This document shows positions 33,247 through 41,141 of a DNA stretch of 64,000 bases, piece after piece. The notes beneath the pieces are model-generated. The model saw only the letters and a program-made list of their open reading frames with translations. It did no database searches and had not been told where the DNA came from. Position 1 is the stretch's first letter. Each line of letters starts with the position of its first letter. The stretch covers positions 335,139-399,138 of the forward strand of contig NZ_JASITE010000007.1 of assembly GCF_030767025.1 (NCBI RefSeq), given 5' to 3'. The position numbers and the translations under genes are program-made. The DNA comes from Nocardia sp. CC227C (GTDB lineage Bacteria > Actinomycetota > Actinomycetes > Mycobacteriales > Mycobacteriaceae).

Positions 33247-33262
33247 GATTAGACTGGGTCGG

Positions 33263-33823
33263 GTGATGTCGGACAGCACTCCGCCCGCGCGCCGATCGGA
33301 CGCGCGCCAGAACCGTGAGCGAATCATGAGCGCCGCGCGCACGGCCTTCGCGGCGCACGGAACCGAGCTCGAGATACGGTCGGTCGCCGCGGACGCGGGA
33401 GTGGGCGTTGGCACCGTCTTCCGCAATTTCCCCACCAAGCAGCAGCTGGTCGAGGCGATGGCGCGGGAGTGGGCCGCCGAGCGGGACGAAGCTCTGCTGC
33501 GCTGCCTGTCGGTTGGCGATCCGTGGGAGGCCGTCGTCGGCCATGTCCGGTGGTGTGGCGAGATCATGAGCCGCGAACCGGGGTTGCGCAGGTTGCTCAC
33601 GGACGTATCGGCCAAGGCTCACCTGGCGGGAGAGACCGACGCGGCCTTCGTCGAGGGACTCGCCGAGCTGATCGTCCGAGCCCAGGGGGCGCGGGTGCTG
33701 CGCCCCGGAGTCACGGCAGCCGGGTATTACGGACTGTTGGTCGGCCTCGCCGTCGCACTCAGCGCCGGGAGTGACTGGCGGACCATGACGGACGTGATCA
33801 TCTCGGGGCTGCGCGCCCCCTGA
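33263..33823 (+). CDS. TetR-family regulator
   Basis: 186 residues. N-terminal helix-turn-helix (IMSAARTAFAAHGTELEIRSVAADAGVGVGTVFRNFPTK) and a C-terminal ligand domain with few identifying features. GTG at 33263 with TAGACT 7 bases upstream, suggesting a leaderless transcript. Probably controls the divergent lipoprotein gene and itself through the two dyads in the shared promoter region. The inducer is unknown. Confidence 0.88.
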   Translation: MMSDSTPPARRSDARQNRERIMSAARTAFAAHGTELEIRSVAADAGVGVGTVFRNFPTKQQLVEAMAREWAAERDEALLRCLSVGDPWEAVVGHVRWCGEIMSREPGLRRLLTDVSAKAHLAGETDAAFVEGLAELIVRAQGARVLRPGVTAAGYYGLLVGLAVALSAGSDWRTMTDVIISGLRAP

Positions 33824-33890
33824 GGCGCTGTGACATTCAACAGCGTTGACCTGGCATGTCTGTCTTCGTGACAAAATATTGACCCCAGAT

Positions 33891-33907
33891 TTGGGCAAAA
33901 GGCCCAA
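33891..33907 (+). promoter_or_regulatory. Inverted repeat upstream of the lipase gene
   Basis: TTGGGC and GCCCAA (33891-33896, 33902-33907) with a 5-base centre lie 20 bases before the lipase start. An operator or a leader hairpin. Confidence 0.35.
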
Positions 33908-33926
33908 TTGGAAGTAGTTTTCGCCC

Positions 33927-35114
33927 GTGATCAGAGCCGCGACCAAGCTGATGATCTTGGTGATGACTGTCCTGTCGATCGGCGCGTTGGCCTCCCCCTC
34001 CGGTGCCTCGCCGCTGTACCCGACGCCCGACCCGGACCCCTTCTACCACGCACCCGACGACCTGGCCGACAAGCAGCCCGGCGACGTGGTGCGGACCCGG
34101 CGCATCGACTCCGGGCCCTACGTCGGCACCGACATGTGGCAGGTGGCCTTCCGGTCCACCAATTCGGGGGGCGACCCGATCATGGGCGTCACCACCGTCC
34201 TGCTGCCGCGCGGGGTGGCGAACCCGCCGCTGGTCTCCTACCAGGCGCTGATCAATTCCCTGGGTGCGCAGTGCAATCCGTCGCGCTCGCTGTTCAACGG
34301 CGAACTCCAGGACGCGGTGGGCGCGATGCTGCCGATCGGGCGCGGCTGGGCCATCTCCCTACCCGACTACCTGGGTCCGCATGTCGCCTACGGCGCGGCC
34401 CGGCTCGGCGGCATGGTGACCCTGGACAGCGTGAAGGCCGTGCGTCAGGCCACCGAACTCGGCCTCGGTACGGTGCCGGTCGTGCTGGCCGGATACTCCG
34501 GTGGCGGGATGGCCACGGCGTGGGCGGGCGCGCTGCAACCCACCTATGCCCCGGATCTGGAGCTGACCGCGGTGGTGGCGGGCGGGATTCCGGCCGACCT
34601 GCGGGAAATGGCCCTCGCCTTGGGGTTCGACCCGCATCCCGGATTCGGACTGGCCTTCGCCGCCGCCATGGGCCTGGAGCGGGAATACCCGGAGCGCCTG
34701 CCGGTGTCGGATCAGCTCAACGAGAACGGCCTGTGGTTCCGTGATTTCACCAAGGACGCCTGCCGTCGCTTCCTGCTGTTCCACGGTGTCGCCCGCAACG
34801 CCGAACAGCTCGCCGCCTCCAGGGACATGATGAACAGCCCCGAGGCGCACGCGGTGCTGCGGGAGAACAGCCTGCGCTACCACGACGGGATTCCGACCGT
34901 GCCGACCTTCTTCTGGCAGGGGCGCTACGACACCATGACGCACTTCGGTCCGGTGGCCGAGGTCGCCGAGCGCTACTGCGCGGCGGGGGTGCCGCTGGTG
35001 TTCCGCCCGTACGACATCGCCGAACACCTGACCACCGCGGTCGCCGGATTCCCGGAGGCGTGGGATTACGTGGAGGCGCGATTCCGGGGTGATCCGGTGC
35101 CCACCACCTGCTGA
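33927..35114 (+). CDS. Secreted lipase (secretory LIP family)
   Basis: 395 residues. Signal peptide about residues 1-28 (LMILVMTVLSIGALASPSGA). Alpha/beta-hydrolase of the secretory triacylglycerol lipase family, with nucleophile Ser191 in AGYSGGGMAT and a catalytic-His candidate in AEHLTTAV near the C-terminus; an Asp candidate is in GRYDTMTHFG. Such enzymes hydrolyse triacylglycerols or esters outside the cell. GTG start, RBS ggaagtag. A single gene on its own transcript as far as seen. Confidence 0.88.
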   Translation: MIRAATKLMILVMTVLSIGALASPSGASPLYPTPDPDPFYHAPDDLADKQPGDVVRTRRIDSGPYVGTDMWQVAFRSTNSGGDPIMGVTTVLLPRGVANPPLVSYQALINSLGAQCNPSRSLFNGELQDAVGAMLPIGRGWAISLPDYLGPHVAYGAARLGGMVTLDSVKAVRQATELGLGTVPVVLAGYSGGGMATAWAGALQPTYAPDLELTAVVAGGIPADLREMALALGFDPHPGFGLAFAAAMGLEREYPERLPVSDQLNENGLWFRDFTKDACRRFLLFHGVARNAEQLAASRDMMNSPEAHAVLRENSLRYHDGIPTVPTFFWQGRYDTMTHFGPVAEVAERYCAAGVPLVFRPYDIAEHLTTAVAGFPEAWDYVEARFRGDPVPTTC

Positions 35115-35157
35115 TCTTGCTCGCCCACCGCTCCCCGCAGTGACCCTTGCCACAGCT

Positions 35158-35198
35158 GGTACGTGAGCGTACCGTACTGGTGGTACATAGCAGTACCA
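35158..35198. promoter_or_regulatory. Repeated operator GGTAC-N6-GTACC upstream of the P450 gene
   Basis: Two 16-base dyads of identical layout: GGTACGTGAGCGTACC (35158-35173) and GGTACATAGCAGTACC (35182-35197, extended by T and A). Their centres are 24 bases apart. A third dyad, GTACC-N8-GGTAC (35169-35186), bridges them. They lie 17-57 bases before the P450 ATG. Typical of cooperative TetR-family binding. Confidence 0.6.
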
Positions 35199-35214
35199 CG
35201 GGGAGAGGTGGCGC

Positions 35215-36576
35215 ATGTCCACTCCGACACTGCCTTCCGGGCCGTCCACGCCCGGATTCGTCCACGGGATACAGATACTCGGCGGCCGCACACGCGCCTG
35301 GCGGCGCTGGCATCGGCGATACGGTTCGGCTTTCACCGTCCAGATGCCGCGCTTCGGATCGACGGTGGTGCTGTCGGATCCGGCGGAGGTGAAGGCGCTG
35401 TTCACCGCGAGCACGGATCTGGTGGACACCGTCGACGTCAACCTCGGCCAGATGCTCGGGCCGGGCTCGCTCTTCGCGCTCGAGGGCGAGGAACATCGCA
35501 CACAGCGCAAACTCCTGACGCCGCCCTTCCACGGGCGGCGTCTGGGCGTCTACGAGCAGCTCATCGAGGACGAGGCCGTCCGTGAGATGGCGGGTTGGCC
35601 CGAAGGCGTCGAGTTCGCCACCATGGATTCGATGATGCGGATCACGCTCAACGTGATCCTGCGCGCGGTCTTCGGGGCCGAGGGCGCCGAATTCGACGAA
35701 TTGCGGGCGCTGCTACCGAAATTGGTGCTGGTCGGCTCGGCACTGGCGGCGCTGCCGATACCGCGCGGTTTCCTCGGCGACCACGGCCCGTGGGCCCGCT
35801 TCGCCGCGCACCGGCGGGCCTACGACGAGATCGTCGGGCGGCTCATCGACCGGGCCACCGGCGATCCGGACCTGTCGGACCGCAACGACGTGCTCGCCAT
35901 GCTGTTGCAGACCCGCTACGACGACGGCTCGGCCATGAGCCGCGGCGATATCGCCGACGAACTGCTCAGCCTGCTCACCGCGGGACACGAGACGACCGCC
36001 ACCACCCTGGCCTGGACCGTCGAGCGACTGCGGCGGCATCCGGACATCCTGCGACGCCTGGTCGAGGAGGTCGACGCGGGCGGTTCGGAACTGCGCGAGG
36101 CCACCCTCGTGGAGGTGCAGCGGGTGCGACCGGTGATCGACGCGACGCCACGCCAGATCCGAGCGGAATCGTTCCGGCTCGGACGATGGACGCTGCCGCG
36201 CGGTCAGAAGGTACTGGTCAATATTCGGCTGGTGCACGACAACGAGGAACTGTTCCCCAACGCCCGCACCTTCGATCCGGACCGGTTCCTCGGCGTGCGG
36301 CCCAATACCTGGACCTGGATTCCCTTCGGCGGCGGGGCGCGGCGCTGCATCGGCGCGTCCTTCGCCAGCCTGGAGCTGAATATCGTGCTGCGCACGCTGT
36401 TGCGCGACTTCACCCTCGAGACCACCACCGCTCCCGACGAACGCTCGCACTTCCGCGGCGTGGCGCTGGTGCCCGCGAAGAAGGGGCGAGCCGTGGTGCG
36501 CAGGCGCATTCGGCCGGAGCGCGAGCGCGTGGTGGAGCTGCCCGAACCGGCGCGGACCTCCGAGGTCACGGCATGA
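35215..36576 (+). CDS. Cytochrome P450
   Basis: 453 residues; haem monooxygenase. The haem-ligand Cys is in FGGGARRCIGA, the I-helix oxygen-activation motif is AGHETTAT, and an ExxR is seen in EVQRVRP. The overall pattern (class E-like, CYP110/CYP138-type: TWTWIPFGGGARRC) suits a fatty-acid or lipid substrate, though this is only a guess. RBS gggagagg. The stop overlaps the start of a broken flavin monooxygenase gene, so the P450 once formed an operon with it. Confidence 0.92.
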   Translation: MSTPTLPSGPSTPGFVHGIQILGGRTRAWRRWHRRYGSAFTVQMPRFGSTVVLSDPAEVKALFTASTDLVDTVDVNLGQMLGPGSLFALEGEEHRTQRKLLTPPFHGRRLGVYEQLIEDEAVREMAGWPEGVEFATMDSMMRITLNVILRAVFGAEGAEFDELRALLPKLVLVGSALAALPIPRGFLGDHGPWARFAAHRRAYDEIVGRLIDRATGDPDLSDRNDVLAMLLQTRYDDGSAMSRGDIADELLSLLTAGHETTATTLAWTVERLRRHPDILRRLVEEVDAGGSELREATLVEVQRVRPVIDATPRQIRAESFRLGRWTLPRGQKVLVNIRLVHDNEELFPNARTFDPDRFLGVRPNTWTWIPFGGGARRCIGASFASLELNIVLRTLLRDFTLETTTAPDERSHFRGVALVPAKKGRAVVRRRIRPERERVVELPEPARTSEVTA

Positions 36577-36668
36577 GCGGGCACGTCGATGTGCTCATCG
36601 TCGGAGCGGGACGGTCGGGAATCGGTGCGGCACACCGTATCCAGGACGCGTTCCCGGATCGGTCGTAG
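36573..36668 (+). pseudogene. Remnant of a flavin monooxygenase gene
   Basis: Starts ATGA-coupled to the P450 stop and encodes 31 residues, MSGHVDVLIVGAGRSGIGAA and on to FPDRS. This is exactly the N-terminal FAD-binding strand and helix of Baeyer-Villiger-type monooxygenases (usual continuation: Y-x-I-L-E-x-R). It then meets TAG. No continuation of the protein is visible in any frame downstream to 36848, so the rest is deleted. A perfect hairpin follows. Confidence 0.7.
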
Positions 36669-36683
36669 CCGTGGGCGTCCGTG

Positions 36684-36700
36684 TGCCGCCGCAGGCGGCA
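36684..36700 (+). terminator. Hairpin after the P450 operon
   Basis: TGCCGCC/GGCGGCA with a 3-base loop gca; 7-bp perfect stem, 15 bases after the stop of the truncated monooxygenase. No U-run. Confidence 0.45.
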
Positions 36701-36848
36701 GACGGATTCGCCGACCGGATCCGCCGGCGCTCCGGAGTCCGACCGTACCGTCGACGCTCGCGTGCTCATCCTCCGGCACGGCCACATCGGGGACGGTCGT
36801 GCGGTTCGTGCGGTCGGCGGTCCGGGCCGAGCAACTACGCTGAGCTTC

Positions 36849-37478
36849 GTGACCCGTGCCGAGCCCGCGACCTCGAATATCAGCGCGGTGACGCCGGAAT
36901 CCGGATTCCGGCGTCGCCTGCTCGACGGCATGGTGGAATCGGTGCGCGAACGCGGCTACAAGGACACCACGGTCGCCGACGTGGTTCGCCGCGCCCGCAC
37001 CTCGCGGCGCACGTTCTACGAGCACTTCACCGGCAAGGAGGACTGCTTCATCGCGGTCCTCGAGGAATGGAACCAGCGCACCATCGCGCGGATCTACGCG
37101 GCCGTGGACGTCGCCGCGCCGTGGCGGGAGCAGATCCGGCAGGCAGTGCGGGCCTGGATCGACTCGACCGAGGAGGACCTCGCCATCAGCCTGGTCTGGA
37201 TCCGGGAGTCGCCCGCGCTCGGTGAGGGCGCGCACCGACAGCATCAGATCGAGGCCGAGGCTTTCATCACCCTCATCCAGAACCTCACCGCCTCACCGGA
37301 ATTCCAGGCCGCCGAACTGCATCCGCCCACCCGGCAGATGGCCACCATCCTCTACGGGGGTTTCCGGGAGCTGATCGCCACCACCATCGAGGCGGGGGAG
37401 CCGGTCACCAGCGTCATCGACGTGGCGGTGGACACGGCCCTGGCGGTCATCGGCCCGCGTGCCCACCCACCGGACTGA
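36849..37478 (+). CDS. TetR-family regulator
   Basis: 209 residues. Helix-turn-helix at about residues 30-60: VRERGYKDTTVADVVRRARTSRRTFYEHFTGKEDCF. C-terminal helical domain of the actinobacterial TetR type. GTG with TACGCT 7 bases upstream (leaderless). Nearest candidate for binding the GGTAC-N6-GTACC sites before the P450 gene, 1.6 kb upstream; no copy of that site is seen before its own start. Confidence 0.88.
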   Translation: MTRAEPATSNISAVTPESGFRRRLLDGMVESVRERGYKDTTVADVVRRARTSRRTFYEHFTGKEDCFIAVLEEWNQRTIARIYAAVDVAAPWREQIRQAVRAWIDSTEEDLAISLVWIRESPALGEGAHRQHQIEAEAFITLIQNLTASPEFQAAELHPPTRQMATILYGGFRELIATTIEAGEPVTSVIDVAVDTALAVIGPRAHPPD

Positions 37479-37537
37479 TAGCCCAGGTCACAGCGGGCGG
37501 CGAAATATCGCGGGACCGTCGCGGCGTTGCCCCTGCT

Positions 37538-38551
37538 ATGCCCTTCGCACTGTCGATCCTCGATCTCGCGACCATCGCGCGCGGCCGGTCCGCCCGCGAC
37601 AGCTTCGACAACAGCGTCGCCCTGGCCAGGGCCGCCGAGCGCAGCGGGTATCGCCGGGTCTGGTACGCCGAACACCACAACATGAAGTCCATCGCCTCGA
37701 GCGCCACCAGCGTGCTCATCGGCCACGTGGCGTCCAAGACCGAGACCATTCGCGTAGGCGCGGGCGGCATCATGCTGCCGAACCATTCGCCGCTGGTGAT
37801 CGCCGAACAGTTCGGCACCCTGGAAACCCTCTATCCGGGCCGCATCGACCTCGGACTGGGCCGCGCACCCGGCAGTGACCAGACCACCATGCGTGCGCTG
37901 CGCCGCGACCACGCGTCGGCGGACTCCTTCCCCGAGGATGTGCTGGAACTCCAGGGCTACCTGAGCGGCGACTCCCGCGTTCCCGGCGTCCAGGCCGTGC
38001 CGCGCGCCGAAGGCATTGTGCCCCTCTACATCCTGGGTTCCTCCCTGTTCGGCGCTCAACTCGCCGCCCACCTGGGCCTGCCCTATGCCTTCGCCTCCCA
38101 CTTCGCCCCCGACGCCCTGCACCAGGCGGTCACCGTCTACCGCGACACCTTCCGCCCTTCTCGGCAGCAGCCCGAACCGTACGTCATGGCCGGTGTGAAC
38201 GTCTTCGCGGCCGAGGACCACGACGCGGCGGTGGAACAGCAGACCATCGCCTACCGCGCCCGCACCCGCGCGATGATCAAACGCGGCGCGGCCGGACACG
38301 ACTTCACCGATGCCGAGATCGACGCCTTCCTCACCTCCCCGAACGGCCGCCAACTCGCGGCCATGACCCGGTACACCGCCGCCGGCACCCCCACCGAAGT
38401 CCAGTCCTACCTGGAGGATTTCGCCGCCGACATCGAAGCCGACGAACTCATCCTCGCCCATCACGCCATGGACATCGACGACCGCATCCGGTCGGTGGAG
38501 CTGACCGGCCGGACGAACGCGGAATCACCCGCGGCAGCGGCTTCTTCGTGA
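37538..38551 (+). CDS. Luciferase-like (LLM) flavin-dependent oxidoreductase
   Basis: 337 residues, TIM-barrel of the bacterial-luciferase family, MsnO8/alkanal-monooxygenase-like subgroup. Typical segments: FALSILDLATIARG, YRRVWYAEHHNM, RVGAGGIMLPNHSPLVIAEQFGTLETLYPGRIDLGLGRAPG. Uses reduced flavin or F420; the oxidised substrate is unknown. 59 bases after the TetR gene on the same strand. No strong RBS, but the ATG fits family starts exactly. Confidence 0.9.
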   Translation: MPFALSILDLATIARGRSARDSFDNSVALARAAERSGYRRVWYAEHHNMKSIASSATSVLIGHVASKTETIRVGAGGIMLPNHSPLVIAEQFGTLETLYPGRIDLGLGRAPGSDQTTMRALRRDHASADSFPEDVLELQGYLSGDSRVPGVQAVPRAEGIVPLYILGSSLFGAQLAAHLGLPYAFASHFAPDALHQAVTVYRDTFRPSRQQPEPYVMAGVNVFAAEDHDAAVEQQTIAYRARTRAMIKRGAAGHDFTDAEIDAFLTSPNGRQLAAMTRYTAAGTPTEVQSYLEDFAADIEADELILAHHAMDIDDRIRSVELTGRTNAESPAAAASS

Positions 38552-38654
38552 AAGGTGCCCCGCACGGTATGCGGCAAGGGTCACCCCGGTTGGACGTTCG
38601 CGTCAGAACCTGCGTGGTGTCGTCGGACTGTGCCGTGGTCGCCGCTGCGGTGAG

Positions 38655-39098
38655 TCACCGGCCCGGCTTGGCGGCGATCCAGCGACCGGTCGGTTTCGCG
38701 ACGGTCAGAATCGTGGCGAGTAGAGACGGCACTCCGTACACGGCGAGCGCTGGCAGGTAGTCGTCGCCGATCGCTGTGACGCCGATGTAGACGATCCCGA
38801 GGACGGAGCTGACGATGACGACCGCTCGACCGAATGCTGTGCGGAAGAACAGCAGAATCGCGCCCGCGAAGCAGGCGATGGATTGGGCCCCGGTGGCATA
38901 GCTCGCCTGCCGGAGCTCCCGGACCAGTCCGCTGGACCTCAGCGATGCATTCTCTGCGACATACATGGCAGCGCCGTCCGCAGCACTTCTCGCGGCAAGT
39001 GCCCAGCAGATGCCCATGAGTAGCGTCAGCGCTGCGGCACCCAATGCTGTGCCGCCGCCGGTCGCGTAGCCCGGCCGCGCAGCCATCGCATTCGTCAT
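38655..39098 (-). CDS. Small four-helix membrane protein
   Basis: 147 residues with four hydrophobic segments (about 17-38, 72-90, 93-112, 118-138). An extracellular or cytosolic loop with charged residues lies after the first helix (AADGAAMYVAENASLRSSG). RBS ggggggtt before the ATG at 39098. No family recognised and no enzymatic residues evident. It converges with the LLM oxidoreductase gene. Confidence 0.75.
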   Translation of the reverse strand: MTNAMAARPGYATGGGTALGAAALTLLMGICWALAARSAADGAAMYVAENASLRSSGLVRELRQASYATGAQSIACFAGAILLFFRTAFGRAVVIVSSVLGIVYIGVTAIGDDYLPALAVYGVPSLLATILTVAKPTGRWIAAKPGR

Positions 39099-39368
39099 CG
39101 GAACCCCCCGTCTGCTCGGAGATGCAGTGTATCGATAGGCCGCGCATTCAGCTGCACCGTATTTCGTTGCACCGGAGAAGAAGTCATGAGCTGCGGGGGT
39201 GACCACCGACGGGTACGGAGCGTCCGAGTCATACGGTCCCGGCGTCGGGACAAGCAAGCGATCCAATCTGGTGCAACAATGGCGCGCCCTTGTCGACTGT
39301 GTCCGGGACATCGGTCCTCGCGTTCGATACGCACGCCGTTGTTCGCGATGGATGTATTCAGGCGAACG

Positions 39369-41030
39369 TCATCGTCTGTCGCTACCGTTCTCTCTGTCGG
39401 CGGCGAGTTGTAGCTCGAGCAGCAGGCGATCGGCGGCGTCGTCGAGATTCATGTGCAGGATGTGTTCGGCTCTGCGGAGGCGGTAGCGCAGGGTGTTGGG
39501 GTGGATTCGCAGGGTGCGGGCTGCCGTGCGCACGTCGCCGTGGTGGTGGAGATACCGTTCCACGCTGTCGCGGAGTTCGGCGGAATAGCGGGTGTCGTAG
39601 GCGATGAGGGTGTCCAGGCGGGGGTCGCGCAGATGCTGGTTATCCGTTATGAGGGTGAGGATTTCGCCGAGTAGGACGGTGGTGCGGGAGCGGGCGAGGG
39701 TGGTCACCGGTTCGGTGTGGGGGAGGGCGGCGGTGCGGTCGAGGACGCGGTCCACTTCGGCGCGGGCGCGGGCGACGTCGGCGAGTCCGGCGACCGGTGC
39801 GCTGATGGCGGCGCGGAGCGGGGAGCCGGATTGCTCCTCCAGGCGGAGGATGATCTGGCGGGTCCAGGATTCCACGCTGTCGATCGAATGATGCTCCGGG
39901 AACAGCACATACGGTCGGCCGTCGATCAGGGTGGTGATGCAGTCCTGCCGGAAGCTGCTGGCGTGCAGGCGCAGGGTGACGGCCGCGCGCCGGATGGCGG
40001 CGTCGGCGGGGCGCGCGCGGCCGGCACAGCCGAAGCCCACCACCGCGCCACTGCCCTCGGCGGCGATGCCGAACGTGGCTGCCACGTAGGGGATGTCGAT
40101 ATCGCCGCCGTGCTCGCCGAAGAGGCGCTGGATCAGCAGGGTGTCCGTGCTGGGCGCGTGCCGGGCCCGCCACAGCACCCGAGCGGCGATGGCGGCCGCA
40201 CCGCGCAGCACATCGGCGCAGTCGGCGCGCAGCACGCCGTTGGCCTGCTGCACCCAGATGGTGCCCAGCGCCACCGGTCGATCACCGGTGCGTCCACTGG
40301 CGCGGATGCCGATGGCGAGGCGAGAACGGGTCTCCCACTCACTGTTGGCCGGAACCGCCACCACATCCGGGGAACCGTGCAGGCGCTCGAACACGCGGGT
40401 GCGCTGCAACCACCGCAGATAGCCGGGCGGCCCCTGCCTGCCGAGCACCGAGAGCCGTCGCACGGTGTCGGCGGCATCGGTGCTGTCGGCGGAGTAGGCC
40501 AGGACGCGAGACTGCTCGTCCTCGATGGTGACCAGCCCGCCGGTCGACTCCGCGACGGTCTGCGCCAGCCCGAAGAGGTCGGTATCGGGCATCATCGCAC
40601 CGGGAGCACCGGTCGGATAGGTCCCGCCGCCCGCGCCGATAATGCGATTGATCAGCGCGTGCACCATCTCCCAGCGCGCCTGCGGGTTGACGTTCACCAG
40701 GGCAACGCCGGCGGCGCGGGCGGCGGCTCGGACCCGCGGGAGTTCGGCGTCCTTGATGAAGACCGCGCGGGGTCGCAATTCGGCGGGGCAGCCGTCGGCG
40801 AGCAGTTCGAGCCACCGGACGGCATCCTCGACGCTCACGCTGACCTGGAGAAACACATGAGGTAGCGCACGGGCGGGGGATATGTCGGCGGTCAGGTCGC
40901 CGATATCCATGAACGCCACGGAACCGATGCCGATCGAGGTGCCCGCGGGAGCGTCCACCAAGTCGGCGACGGTATCGGTCAGGGCGGACAGCAGCTCTGA
41001 CAAAAGTATGGAACTACGCACGGCTGCCAT
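39369..41030 (-). CDS. PucR-family regulator of proline catabolism
   Basis: 553 residues. The C-terminal ~70 residues are the PucR/CdaR-type helix-turn-helix (YLHHHGDVRTAARTLRIHPNTLRYRLRRAEHIL). The middle is a GGDEF-related PucR domain, and an N-terminal purine-catabolism-like sensor region precedes it. Divergent from pruA-pruB, an arrangement known for PutR of Streptomyces and related proline regulators, which are PucR proteins responding to proline. A 34-base dyad at 41065-41098 in the shared promoter is its probable binding site. Confidence 0.88.
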   Translation of the reverse strand: MAAVRSSILLSELLSALTDTVADLVDAPAGTSIGIGSVAFMDIGDLTADISPARALPHVFLQVSVSVEDAVRWLELLADGCPAELRPRAVFIKDAELPRVRAAARAAGVALVNVNPQARWEMVHALINRIIGAGGGTYPTGAPGAMMPDTDLFGLAQTVAESTGGLVTIEDEQSRVLAYSADSTDAADTVRRLSVLGRQGPPGYLRWLQRTRVFERLHGSPDVVAVPANSEWETRSRLAIGIRASGRTGDRPVALGTIWVQQANGVLRADCADVLRGAAAIAARVLWRARHAPSTDTLLIQRLFGEHGGDIDIPYVAATFGIAAEGSGAVVGFGCAGRARPADAAIRRAAVTLRLHASSFRQDCITTLIDGRPYVLFPEHHSIDSVESWTRQIILRLEEQSGSPLRAAISAPVAGLADVARARAEVDRVLDRTAALPHTEPVTTLARSRTTVLLGEILTLITDNQHLRDPRLDTLIAYDTRYSAELRDSVERYLHHHGDVRTAARTLRIHPNTLRYRLRRAEHILHMNLDDAADRLLLELQLAADRENGSDRR

Positions 41031-41064
41031 CCAGCGATAGTCGCATGCTCCCCTTCGTCATCGC

Positions 41065-41098
41065 ATCGGATGAAATCCCGTGCGTGATTTCGTCCGAT
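41065..41098. promoter_or_regulatory. Long inverted repeat, candidate PucR operator
   Basis: ATCGGATGAAATC (41065-41077) and GATTTCGTCCGAT (41086-41098) pair at 12 of 13 positions across an 8-base spacer. It lies between the divergent regulator (start 41030) and pruA (start 41142). A further half-site CATCCGACC lies at 41110-41118. Confidence 0.65.
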
Positions 41099-41141
41099 CG
41101 GCCAATCCCATCCGACCGCTTCTCGGGTTTATTGCTGGGGC

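Noticed and set aside
36669..36848. Continuation of the truncated monooxygenase in another frame
   Set aside because: None of the three forward frames shows the expected next motifs (GGTW, YPG) of the family.
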